Program-made: the position numbers and the translations under genes
Part shown: positions 35,878 to 46,599 of the stretch, in pieces
Layout of the letters: every line of letters starts with the position of its first letter
How positions within the stretch are numbered: position 1 is the first letter of the stretch
Notes under the pieces: generated by a model
What the model was told of the DNA's origin: nothing
Databases searched by the model: none
What the model saw: the letters and a program-made list of their open reading frames with translations, nothing else
NCBI GenBank assembly: GCA_000697665.1
Contig: KL197745.1
Span: forward strand, 174,665 to 222,323
Length of the DNA: 47,659 nucleotides
Reading direction: 5' to 3'
DNA from: Jaapia argillacea MUCL 33604
Lineage: Eukaryota; Basidiomycota; Agaricomycetes; Jaapiales; Jaapiaceae

Positions 35878-36566
35878 AATGCTTCCGGCTTTGGTCGTCT
35901 TACTGTGTGTAGACTTTGGCCCAAGGGCCGAGCGAACTTAGAATGGGAGGGTAGTGATATCTTGTAAGATGCCATAGACTTTTCTTGGTAAATTTTTGTA
36001 GCCATATCGCCCATCCTCCGCTCCCTCAGGGAGCTATAAAACCCTAACCCCATTCCTTCAACAACGGAAACACCGCCCAACGCGAGGTGGTCCGGCGGGC
36101 GAACACCAGCTGTTATCGAGCAAACTGGATGTAAGGAGAAGGGAGTATATTATGACTCGTGGTCGTGGAGACTCGTTCAAATCCCGCATGGAACCTGGAA
36201 ACGACCACCTTGCAACGAGGAGCGACAAACGGACAAAACATAACGTCACTTTCCGACAATGTGTTTCATGTGGTCAACAAACTCCAGAGCGGTGCCTTAC
36301 GGATCGGTCATGACAACCGGAAACCACCGTTAGTATCGCGGTAGAAGGGGAGATATCCACAAATGCCGCGAGTTTGTGTTATTAGGTGGTCCACGACGGA
36401 TGGAGATTGACGTCAAATTTAGAGGGATGGGGTATAGATAACCCTTGAATTGTTATCTCCACCGTTTGATGGTACCATAGATGCTCCGCCTTGACATGGA
36501 GGGCATAGAGACGGCTGAACCAAGTGGAGAAAACATGAGGGTCGGCACGGAAAACGGAATAAGATG

Positions 36567-36885
36567 CCTCGGATTGATGTAAATTTCGTACCATAGGAAG
36601 AGTGTAATGGACCACATGAAAGATTATAGAATCGAGAACAATCAGCGGCCATCATCGCTAATCTTCTCATCTCACAGTTCACCCATGATAGAGAATGATT
36701 CAACACGAGGAGGAGTCCCCACAGCAGAACCTCGGATTGATATAAACCGCGTACAGTAGGAAGAGTGTAATGGACCGCATGAAAGATTCCATAATGGAGA
36801 AAAATCAGCGACGGCCATCATTGCTAAATCTTCTCGTCTCAAAGTTAACCCATCGTAGAGAATCATTCAGCACGAGGAGTCCCCA
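36567..36885. repeat. tandem duplication, unit about 163 bp
   Basis: Two diverged copies start with CCTCGGATTGAT at 36567 and 36730 and share GGAAGAGTGTAATGGACC, ATGAAAGATT, AATCAGCG and GAGAATSATTCA in the same order, ending near GAGTCCCCA. No flanking target duplication or coding content was seen. Confidence 0.75.
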
Positions 36886-39009
36886 GGATGAATGATATGC
36901 ATGAATGAAGGTCGCACATGTCGCGAGCGGAAGCGAAATGAGGGACCCAAAGGGATCAGCTAGCGCAAGGCGTACCAACGCAAAAGCGCTGATCGCGGTC
37001 AGATGTTCGAAGAACTTTCTCCATCGTGGTAGGCAGGAGGACGGCCCTGCAGAGCGCGACTCGTTGGCGTGTAAACGCTTGTCGGGAAGGAAGGGAACTG
37101 AGGAGTGTGGAGCATCGATGACCAATGGTAGACGAAAGGCAAAGGGCAAGAGGATGGCGCTAGGGAAAGTTGTCCTCCGAGTCGTCTTCTGCGACATGAG
37201 CGAGCGAAGCAGTGGAGCTGCGAGAAGGAGCGGGGACGGCGGAGGGGAGCCAGACGTAAACGGAGAGCAAGTTTATGAGGGAGGGAGAGGTGGTCGAATT
37301 TGCAATGATTAGGCGACGATTAGCAAAACAGCCTCGAGTTCATCATAGTGAAAAATGTGTTTGTCACATTTCATCCATTGACGTTGTGCCGAAATGAATC
37401 CAACACACTGAACTGAGCCATTCTTGAACTATGTCCTCCATCACCGCATAAGCCGAGTCAGGCTGTGTGGATGATGATGGATCGTGGAAGACGGCAACAG
37501 GGATGGGTGGTTGAATTTGAAATCAAATCATCATCGTCATGTGCATGCGTGGGCGATGTATTGTATCGAAAAGGCCTACATTTAGATTTTGTTGACGTGA
37601 ATCGGCCTGACGAATGAGACGATGCGGTGATTGGGCGGTGGGCCATGACGAAGAGTACTACACGGCCTGGAAAGGCTGCCACTCCCCCATCGTGGTGTAA
37701 AGGCCAAGTTGATTGAGTACCCATCCGCTCAAGCACAAACTCGAACCCTCCCGCGGGACGGGTGTTAGATCAACGCGACCGCCAGAATGATTAGTTCGCA
37801 TCCTAAAGCTTGTTAGGGACCGATAGCAATTAGGGATACCACATTGTCGGAAGGAGGTTGGCACAAGTCAGAGTGACGGCAGATAGCAGTGCATGTGGGT
37901 CGAAACTATTGATCTATGAGATAGTAAGCCTCGAGGTGAGGAACGCGGTAGAACTGTGTGACGTACACTTGCATTCCGGTCGCTAATTGGGGCCCAGAAT
38001 GGTGTCCCTTGTGAATACTTAGGCAGGAACTATGTTTACAACCAAGTCGGTAAGTCGACAACCCTTGACGTTGAGCGGTTGAATTGCCGACTGTCGGGCT
38101 GAAGATGACAGAGCTGGCACTGAAGCACCTAGCTAGGATTCCCATGTTGTCAGACCTGGTATATCGATCAGAGTGGGATGGAGATATCACTTGTCGTATC
38201 TTGTCCTCTTGTTCTCAAGGGGGTAATTCGGAGTCGTTCCACGCTGACATGATACAGTACCAGTGATTGAATCCTTGTCTGACTCGCACGCCCAAATTGG
38301 AGGAGACTACAAGCTGAGCAGTGTCGACGGAAGTCAGTGTTGAAAGTACTGAAAATTCCACTACATCCAGACCTCTGCTGGTCTTCAATGAGGACTTACA
38401 ACAGGTCGGCTTCTCTCCAGCATCTTCTGGGGCTTCTAACACGCTGATTCGTGATTTCGTGGAGCTGGATGTTTTCTGGTGGATTCTTGATGGATGACAG
38501 CAACAAATCGTGGGACTACGCTTCGAACAGGCTTCCGCCTTCTGTCTCCGGGTGGTCCAATTCCTGAACTTACCGTGCTCCTTCTGCTCAGTCTGCCATG
38601 TATGCATTTATGTTCTCAGGTCCCTTGGCTATTCATGGTTGGAATCAGTCCTCGTTCCGGCATCCAACCCCAACCTGTTCTTGGTTCCGCGAAATCCAAA
38701 TGCTTTTCTTGAGATACCGGCAACTTGCCGACCCCTTCTAGGTGACCCTTTGAGCGGCATCCTCGCAAACCTGATCATTCTGGCAGTCTGAGAATCCTAT
38801 GACGTTGAAGGCCTTCCTAACTGAATCCACGGTTCCGAGAAGTTTCATCTAAACCGCCTCGGCGTTGCAGTCGCGAACCCACTTGCTCCACTCCTTCCCA
38901 TTAACAGCTCTCAGCTATTCATTCGAATGGCACGATGGACAGGACAAGGCTCTGTTATGTCGTCTTCATCTATGATGTAGCTTGATGGCCCAATATCTCC
39001 CGAAACCGA

Positions 39010-39015
39010 TATAAG
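39010..39015 (+). promoter_or_regulatory. putative TATA box of the hydrophobin gene
   Basis: TATAAG lies 104 bases before the hydrophobin ATG, a normal spacing for a highly expressed fungal gene. Confidence 0.5.
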
Positions 39016-39113
39016 GACCCCCTTTTAAGCCTTAGAGCCTCAGCATTTCGAGCTCACCCATCCACACTCGCAATCCAACCCGCCCAACCTTCGTCTCTCT
39101 CATCTTCTTCACG

Positions 39114-39582
39114 ATGATTCTTCGGGCGTCAAAATCGCTCGCAGTCTCCACTGCTTTATTCTTCCTTGCGGCCGCCATCCCACTCCCAACTGAACCCGCT
39201 AGCGGGTGCAACACTGGTCCCATCCAGTGCTGCCAGTCCGTCGAGAGCGCCAGCTCACCATCAGCGGCTGCGATTCTCGGCCCTCTGGGCGTCGTACTCC
39301 AAGATGTAAACGTCCTCGTGGGCCTTACATGCAGTCCTATCACCGTTGTTGGTGTTGGAAGTGGTAGCGAATGGTAAGCATCTCATATCCTCAAAATTCA
39401 ATGCATGATCTTGGAGCTGACCGTATAATCAAAGTTCGGCGAGCCCTGTGTGCTGTCAAGATAACTCGTATGGTACGATTTAACATCTCATCCGTCGATT
39501 CAGCGTCCCTCGTGAAACCTGACCGCTCACTGTGCCTCCAGGTGGCCTCATTTCGATTGGATGTGTTCCAGTCACGCTCTGA
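39114..39582 (+). CDS. class I hydrophobin
   Basis: Secreted cell-wall protein of 112 aa that self-assembles into amphipathic layers on aerial hyphae or fruiting bodies. Exons: 39114-39373, 39435-39472, 39542-39582. A hydrophobic signal peptide covers about residues 1-22 (cleavage near AAAIP). All eight family cysteines are present: Cys32, 39, 40, 73, 87, 93, 94 and 107, giving C-x6-CC-x32-C-x13-C-x5-CC-x12-C, which fits class I spacing. Landmarks are [35 protein letters not shown] and [10 protein letters not shown]. Cys87 is created across the first splice junction (TG|T), and the two-Cys exon 2 encodes only 12 full codons. The upstream gap of 3.2 kb and a TATA box fit strong, developmentally controlled expression, which is inference. 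Confidence 0.95.
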
Positions 39583-39997
39583 GGGAATCGTCTTCCCTCT
39601 TACACATGCTTTGTACCTTCTTTCTGTGGACAGGACTACGTTACTGGCGAAGTTACGGACAAGGACCATGATAGTAGTTGTGTCGTCTACGGTGTCTGCT
39701 GCTTCGTTGATGGGACGTTTTCTATGAAATGGTTTCGTGACACGGTGATATATAGTTTACAGTTTAACCATCAGACGTGCCCTGTGGAACTGTGGAATAC
39801 CCGTGGTGTGACAACTCACTTGCCAGCCCCCTAGTCGTATAGACGGATCTGACCTGTACCCATTCCCATCCCTCCGTGCGCTCCGGACTCCTATTAGTAG
39901 TGACCCATGATCACAGCTCCAGCCGAACATGGGCGAAATGGGAGGATCCAATCTCAACTGAGATAACCACAGGAAGCTGTGGAACATCGGATGCATA
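39583..39997. other. convergent 3' flanks
   Basis: Lies between the hydrophobin stop and the 3' end of the converging uncharacterised gene. No gene is recognisable; both 3' UTRs are expected here. Confidence 0.4.
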
Positions 39998-41051
39998 TCA
40001 TATCGAACGCCGAAAGCGTTCAAATGTTCCCTGGTCCGTCCAGGACAAATTTGACAGCCCTGCGTCCTTCAGATATTTCAGGCTGTGAGTACCGTGAATG
40101 ACCTCTTGACGTTACAACTGGTACAAGAAAATCAGCAAATGACAACATTTTCGAATCGAATAATGGCCACATACGTTGATCTGGAAGGAGATTTGGAGTT
40201 GACCCAAGGCTCTCGATTGACCTCAGGGGCTTTTGGTACGTGCGTTGGATCAGAACCGAGATGCTTTCCACTTCTCCTCGACTCTGCGAATCCCCAAATG
40301 TGCGTTTCAAGGCAGAGAGGTGAACGAATTGCTGGATCTTGGCGAATTTCCGAGCGTCCCAAATAATCGGATCGACCTCCCCGTTCAAATCCTGGCAGAA
40401 TGCAGTCATCTCTTGACTCATCTCCTTCTCCACCTCGAACATCGGCTCCAACCTAGCGGCTTCGACAAGATTTGACCAGATACATCCAGCAAACCACCAA
40501 CAGTTTAACGTCCAGAGGTTGTACGCGTCGGCCGAATCGGTGATAGCCTCCAGGAGGCAGACAAGTTTCGATATGTCGAGATCGGAGCCGGCGGAGACAA
40601 CTTTGGAAACGAGGGCGTCATCTCCCCATATACTGCGACGAGAATTGGAAAGTGTAACGGTGTCTTTGCAATTCGACTTCGACGTGGGACGCCATAGGGT
40701 AGACCACGAGTCGGTATCTCGTTCGATGCGGAGAAAGGTGACAGGAGATGGCACATCATTGATCTCAGACACCACCAAGATCAGATATTCGTGGGCTGGG
40801 AAGCCAGCCTGCTTCATCCAATGGATTTCTTTAATCCGCAGACCACTGATATCATCTCGGCGTGCCTCCTCGGACTTGGCCCATTGAATAAAGCTGCGTA
40901 CGCTGGCACGATTGGGCAACCGATGTTCGCGTGCGGATGGGAGATCGAGGATAGAGAAATGAGGGTATCTGTAGTCGTAAGTGCCCTTACTGTATCCCTG
41001 CCTAGCTGTCATCATGGACATCCTTATATCCGACCACTTGAAAGAGCTCAT
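39998..41051 (-). CDS. uncharacterised protein with an NCWWFAGCIW motif
   Basis: I do not recognise a named family. The main exon (41051-40147) encodes 301 aa with a conserved look: YRYPHFSILDLPSAREHRLP, FIQWAKSEE, IKEIHWMKQAGFPAHEYLIL, and NCWWFAGCIW. The Asn-Cys-aromatic motif after a Leu-rich helix resembles the catalytic Cys context of some papain-like/LRAT-type folds, but this is weak. The frame reads on to a stop at 40020. However, an intron at 40146-40083 (donor GTTGTC, 64 nt) would switch to a much more protein-like end, LKYLKDAGLSNLSWTDQGTF then ERFRRSI, with a stop at 39998. I prefer this model (329 aa) but the donor is weak. No signal peptide or membrane segment is seen. It is divergent to MDP1. 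Confidence 0.6.
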
Positions 41052-41532
41052 GGCTATCTTGTCACTGCAAACTTGGAGTCAACTAATAGGAAGGGACAGG
41101 ATGCAAGATGATGTGAGCTCACAAGGTGTGGTTTCAACGCAAGCTGTTTGACGAATGGCTGAAGTTGGACAATGGACCCGAACCGAGAGGGTCATCAAGG
41201 AGATTGGTGGATGGAGGCAGTGGTCCGTGAGATCGCCCTGAGCCAGCCCTAACTCGAGCGTTAAAAGCGGAATCTACCCCAGATACACCATATCGGAGTA
41301 TCCCAGCTCTCCATACGGTATGCAGTAATCTTATTTCAAACAAGCAGCTAGCGATGGCGGAGGTCTGGTAGAGGGATCGGAGGCTGAGTTTGGCATAGGC
41401 AGCCAGCGCTGGAGTTCCCACGGGGTATCTTTCCATCTGGACATTGGACACAGTGCACCTCTAAGCTTTCTGCGGCTCTGTGCTTCCTTTAGACTAGCAA
41501 TCTGGATTTGCCGACAGATTGAGACATTTATC
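41052..41532. promoter_or_regulatory. divergent promoter region, uncharacterised gene and MDP1
   Basis: The 481 bases between the two start codons must carry both promoters. No gene or clear TATA box is seen. Confidence 0.4.
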
Positions 41533-42584
41533 ATGACAAGTCGCCTTCCGAAGCTCATAGCTTTCGACTTAGAGTATGTCCCCCCGTCCCCTCCGCCATG
41601 ACAAAGCAATTGCCCATCCACTGATGAACGTTAGCTATACACTATGGGATCTCTGGGTCGATACACATGTCACTCGTACGTCCCATTCGGTGATTCTAAC
41701 CTTACTCCGCTGAATGGAAGTATTTCAAAAGCTCCCTTACGACGAGAGGGAGACACCCCCAATAAGGTGTTGGACAAGTCCGTTCCTACCCACCCATCAG
41801 CCCCGGCTGTGACCTATAGGCCCCCAATTGACGCATTCACAGATACGGCGAATCAATTTCTTTCTACCGCGACGTCCCCCAGATTCTGTACCGACTTCGA
41901 GCAGCAGGCGTCATTATCGCCGCAGCATCGAGAACTGCTGCGCCAAAGGTTGCTCGCCAAGCCTTAGATCTCCTTCTCCTTCCTCATAAACCGGGAGAAA
42001 GACACCACAACCTCCCTCAAACTGGGCATCTGAAAGCCATAGAATTCTTCGATCAGCTAGAGATTTATCCTAGTTCGTGTCTCCTCTACGATGTTGGAAG
42101 GGTTTGTGAAGGAGGTGTCTTTCACAGTGTCGAAAATCGCTCATTTCAAAGAACTGCATAAGAAGACTGGATTACCGTACTCCGAGATGGTATCGTCTGG
42201 TTTCGCGCTGCGCTTGTCATATTACCGGGGTCGTCCTGAACTTCTATATTTCCCTTTAGTTGTTTTTCGATGATGAACACCGTAATCGCGAGGTTGCGAC
42301 TTTAGGTAAGTTCTCTTTTCTCACTCCCGACCTCATCAAACCGCCCACTGATCCGACTCTCCCCAACAGGGGTAACTTTCAAACTTGTGCCGGACGGCCT
42401 TAACCTCCGTGCTTTCGAGGAAGGTTTAACAGAGTGGAGGAATGCTCACCCAGATCTAGTCGCTGACGGCCATGAGCAAGGTCAGCAAGACGAGGAGTCT
42501 GAAGCGGTCAACGGGTCAGAGCATGTGGGGGATGACGAGGATGAGCACGGAGATGGGATCGTATTTACCAATGATGCATCATAA
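41533..42584 (+). CDS. MDP1: magnesium-dependent phosphatase 1 (HAD superfamily)
   Basis: Small cytosolic HAD phosphatase of 226 aa, proposed in mammals to act on protein phosphotyrosine or on glycated/phosphorylated metabolites. Seven exons: 41533-41573, 41635-41675, 41732-41777, 41843-42072, 42128-42189, 42260-42305, 42370-42584, all phase-consistent. Motif I is FDLDYTLW with nucleophile Asp12 and acid/base Asp14; Asp14 is made across the first splice junction. Motif II is AAASRTA, motif III lies in KIAHFKELHKKTGLPYSEM, and motif IV is FFDDEHRN with Asp144/Asp145 for Mg2+. The WVDTHV segment is typical of MDP1. A C-terminal acidic extension of about 55 residues (EESEAVNGSEHVGDDEDEHG) is absent from the human protein. 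The fourth intron uses a GTTCGT donor. Confidence 0.92.
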
Positions 42585-42858
42585 CCCAAGTATCTGTAAT
42601 ACTAAATAGACTGGAGTGAGATTCTTGTGGCATCCCTCGCGGCGTTCAGTAGAGATGATCGTGATTTCTCAAAGCAGAAGATCGGCGACCGATCAACGTG
42701 AAGTTGTATCCCGATCACCGCACACAGATGGTCGGCCCACCCTCACGAAGCTCCAACTCAGAACCCTCCACGTCCCTCTGGTCACATCTTCAAACAAGAT
42801 GATCTATCTACACATCTAGACTATCCGATTGACCGTAGATGTCGTCCCTACAGATAGA

Positions 42859-44600
42859 TTACTTCGATCGCGAAGCCACGTCTAGTATGTTCATGTACTC
42901 GTTCACAAACTGCAGACTGATTGCATCTCCCTTGCGACCCTCCTCCAAAGCTATTTCTTGATCCTGAGGCGATCCCATGACACCCTCTGGGAAAGTGAAT
43001 GCCATCATTAACTCCCCCTCCCACGTGAAAGCGTGCAAAGCAAGACAGCCTCCCCCGAGGACATCGTAAAAACGTGGGCTAAGGCGAGGGGAACTAACAA
43101 CGAGTTGTCCCCCAGTCGCAACAGGATGTGACCGGGCTAGGTATTCGTCCATCACTCCAATAGATGATAGAATTGGATACCCTTTTGAAGGAGTTCTGAT
43201 TGCATGAGTGCCAGTTAGTTTCATGTCCGAAACTAACAGCAGATAGAAAGCGAACGACGTACGCAGGTTCATCTCCCAGTACTCCCATTAAACCTTCGGA
43301 TAGAGCAGCCAACATACCATCTATCCACACAGCCATTCTCTCCGTATACTTCTTTTGTTCCTCGACTTGTGCCCGCAACTCTTTGGCCAGGACCCATACG
43401 TCCTGGTTCAAATCGCCCCCACCGTCATTTGAAGGGCCGACGAATCGTCCCAGATCGCGTGCGACATACGTGTTGAAGCCGAGAGAAAGTCGGACTTTCC
43501 ATTGAGATTTATCGAGGCGATCGCCACACGCAAGAGATCGAATATCGACGGGAGAGTAGAGAGATGGTAATGTAACATTTGTCGTATCATCCGGAGGCCA
43601 GAGACGGATGGAAGTTAAAGCCATAGAGGCCAATAGGACGGTATAAATGGTACATCCGTGTGCGCGAGCAGCAGTGCGCAGTTTCGTCAGAAGGTCGGGG
43701 GATGCTATACGCGTTAAAAGACCAGTCGCCGTGGAAGACGCTTGCGGGTGAGATATGGGTATTTTATGAATATTCTATGGGAGCTCACGATATTAGTTCA
43801 CGTTCTGAGCCACAGGAAGCGACTAAACTACTTACCGGGAACGACTGCAATGCTTCCTTGACCTTCTGTATCATGAATTCGTCCTCAGGCACTTTGTCTG
43901 CCGTGTAAGGAATCCTGGCAGATTCGACCAGTGCAGGCGGCAGCCGTGAAGTCTCCTCTCCCCAAGCCAAAGGTGTCCTTCTTCCGCCTGTCGCCAATGA
44001 ATCTGCAATCCTCGATACGCACAAGTCCATAATTTGGAAACAACCCACAGCATCGAATACGGCATGGCTGAACAGAAAAACGAGTCCGTAGTGACCATTG
44101 GGCGAAGCTGCCGGAATGTAATTTAGGAGGAAAAGAGGTTCCACAGACGAGCCTGGCTTTCCGAGGTCATACGTTATTGTTTCGACGGCTTTCTCGACGT
44201 CTCCATCCGATGCCAACAGGACATCCGTTCGGTCGAGGACGACTTCAGACAGCCATGTGTCGATGGCGCTTTCGGTACCTGGGACTTCGTAGGCGAAGAC
44301 GGCATGCTCAGGCATGTGAGGCTGAGTGGACCACCCATGCTTACTTGCGATGGCAGGGTGGTCGAAACGTAGCTGTCGTACAGCAGCTTTGAGGGTATAA
44401 AGGGTCAATTCATGAGAAGTGGACCTCGGAGGCGAAAGTCGAATGGATGTTATGATGGGGACTGAGCTACCGGATTCGAGGGCAGTTTGGCGCCGGAACC
44501 AGATGGAACGATCGATGGCAGAGGGGTCGCAACCAGGTATATCGATGGACCCGGGCTGTGCCTTCGCCCAAGAGAAACTGTTACTCGGCGTGGGCTCCAT
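42859..44600 (-). CDS. HXXXD acyltransferase-like protein
   Basis: Predicted 537-aa protein of the CoA-dependent/condensation-like acyltransferase superfamily. Exons: 44600-43836, 43774-43263, 43195-42859, with introns of 61 and 67 nt. The signature is SHAVFDAVG, with His179 and Asp183 in the H-x3-D motif, in the position expected for the central active-site channel. The N-terminal half has the family pattern (TLYTLKAAVRQLRFDHPAI); the C-terminal half has GLLTRIASPDLLTKLRTAA and VASCGS-free splicing into NIHKIPISHPQ. A BAHD-type DFGWG motif is not evident. Substrates cannot be predicted; fungal relatives are often in specialised metabolism, but no other biosynthetic gene is nearby, so a cluster is not supported. 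Confidence 0.8.
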
Positions 44601-46599
44601 GTTCTGAATGTCGATTGACCGGTGTGTAGGAATCCTACAGTGAATTCGATTGGTACTACAGCATTATATGTCGTCTTGCCGAGTCAGTCCTACGGCAGAG
44701 ATCGGCATTGCCTGCCTCGGGACCGGCACAATAACCTAAAGAAAGCCCAAAATGAATGTCAAGTTCCAAAAATTGGACGAGAAGTCAGCCTACTGCTGAC
44801 TGCATTGACCGATACGAAGCTTGATTTGCTGCAAATATATGTAGCTTTGATGATAGTGGGTTTGCATGGAGGAAAGGTGGGTCAAGTCCCTAACCAACCT
44901 GGTGTAGCGGAAGCGTCTGCTGTATGGAATGGCCTCAACTGTTCGTAATCCTTTCATACAAACCAGCGTAGACATTAGCAACGATAATTCAATCTCGCTC
45001 ATAACGAAAAAACATGTAGGTTCGCCCAAAGCAGAATGGAAAGCTAGAGGGAGTTGGGTGAGAGGGTCAAATCGTGCTATTATGTACTATCGTGTGGGAT
45101 GACGTAGGCATTGGGAAAGAGGACGTACACCAGGTGGATCCTATCAAGATGAAGGGCGATGGGTAAGTGGCGGGAGGAAAATGAGGGTTTGGATAGGGAC
45201 ATACGCCTATCGTTCGATGCTCGCTACCGCATGGCGCATCGTAACGCTTCTCTCTTGAGGGAGAGCTCCACTATAATTCTTCCCAATCGTCTTCCCATCT
45301 CCCCTCCTTTTCACCCTCGCCACTCGGCGTATATCCTCACTAGCCTTACTGAGCTTCACCTGTCCAAACTCAACGACATTCTTTGTGACTTACGTCGATG
45401 TGGCGTAGTTGGGTAAGTTCGCCGCCTATTGCTCAATGGAGGAGAGTTGGGCAACACGGAAGAGGTGGACTGGGTGACATGTTCGGGCCACCTGAGAGTC
45501 GATGCATCAGCACCAGGAAAGAAGAAAGATGGCGATTGACGAAGTGTGCGAGGTAAAAATCTGGAGTGCATACTTTGAGAGAAGGACCGGTGTGTGGGAT
45601 CAGAACTGCCCACTAGGTCAATGTCTCGCGATCGGGCGGGTTCTCCAAGGCGAATATGGGTTCGCCCTCATCCCGTCTAGTATGGGTCGTCGTACTTTGA
45701 AAAGTAGAAACGGCTGAGTTGGGGGTGGGTGGGGTCAGCAAACTCTGACAATGGAGTAGGATTGAATAAAACCATTTGTAATCCATTATAAATGATGGAA
45801 GGGCGCGACGGACCTTCCAACAGTTATCAACTCCACAAACCCTCGCCCACTCGGCGTCTCGACATAAACTGTATCTCCTCCGGCGCTTGAGCGAACTGGT
45901 ACCGTGTAAGTGCATGTTCATGGATGCGGTGTAACAGTAGGCGTCAACGTTGCGGTTGTCCGTTGAAGGTCGGAATTGAAACAGAATCAAGGATATTTTG
46001 TTGGGCTTGACGACCAGGTACCAAGGAAGTGTGTAGGGGTAGGAGGAATTGTGAATAGCATGGCTTTTTATGGGCTATTGGTATCAAGTGACTGATTGCC
46101 ACCTTCGAGACCGAGGACTGAGCACGCTCGATGAAATCCATTGCGAGAGAGAAAAGGCGAGGAGGAACGACGAAATCAGAAATTTCACGAAAGTCAAACT
46201 CAGCTTCGACTCCTGAGGCCTCGAAATCGAACAGTTGGTGCCTCGGTAAAACGGAAGCGCCCTTCTGACACTTCGACTTTTCTTACTTTAGTGTGCAACG
46301 ACGATATGCCCGCCTATACAAACTAAGATTTGTTGGTCTCGCTAGGCGCTCTCAAAGCAGTCATTTTCAACCGTAATGACAACAGTCCGGTATTAACTCG
46401 ACGAGGGCGATATCGTCGACCATGAGTCCATATTGGCGAACTAGATGATGAATCGATAGGTAGGTAATTCACGTTCGAGTCCCAGTCCTTTCAGCAGATA
46501 CTCTATCATCGTTCCACATTTCGTCCGCCGTTGAACCCTGAAGGTGCAGTCGAGCTGACCGTGAATTGGGCATGCCAGTCACCTCTACCCGACATAGTA
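44601..46599. other. 2-kb gap without a recognisable gene
   Basis: Holds the promoter of the acyltransferase-like gene at its left side and the 3' flank of the carboxypeptidase gene at its right. Open frames are 125 codons or shorter, without domain or splice chain. No RNA gene or repeat was found. Confidence 0.45.

Larger units (their letters stand above)
35878..39113. other. 3.2-kb gene-free stretch
   Basis: The longest gap in the window, between the mannosyltransferase and hydrophobin genes. It holds a tandem repeat at 36567-36885 (separate entry) and the hydrophobin promoter at its right end. Frames of up to 135 codons (36905-37312 plus strand, 36805-37197 minus strand, 38215-38607 minus strand) overlap each other, show no domain and no consistent splice chain. 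A decayed element or a non-coding transcript is possible, but I cannot support either. Confidence 0.4.

Noticed and set aside
36036-36060. telomere-like AACCCTAACCCC
   Set aside because: Less than two repeat units within ordinary intergenic sequence; chance match.
36140-36215. tRNA-like GTTCAAATCCCGC box
   Set aside because: The five bases before the loop do not pair with those after it, and no acceptor or anticodon stem is visible.
36805-37312. overlapping plus- and minus-strand frames of about 130 codons
   Set aside because: Biased composition, no domain, no neighbouring exon with matching phase.
41960-42010. apparent frame change in MDP1 where a second frame reads KDTTTSLKLG
   Set aside because: The first frame continues without a stop into HLKAIEFFDQLEIYP and agrees with exon phases, so no frameshift is needed.
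42859-44600. biosynthetic gene cluster around the acyltransferase-like gene
   Set aside because: Neighbours are a phosphatase and a carboxypeptidase; no synthase, oxygenase or transporter is present.
46440-46500. tRNA-like GTTCGAGTCCC box
   Set aside because: No T-stem pairing partner or cloverleaf arms were found around it.
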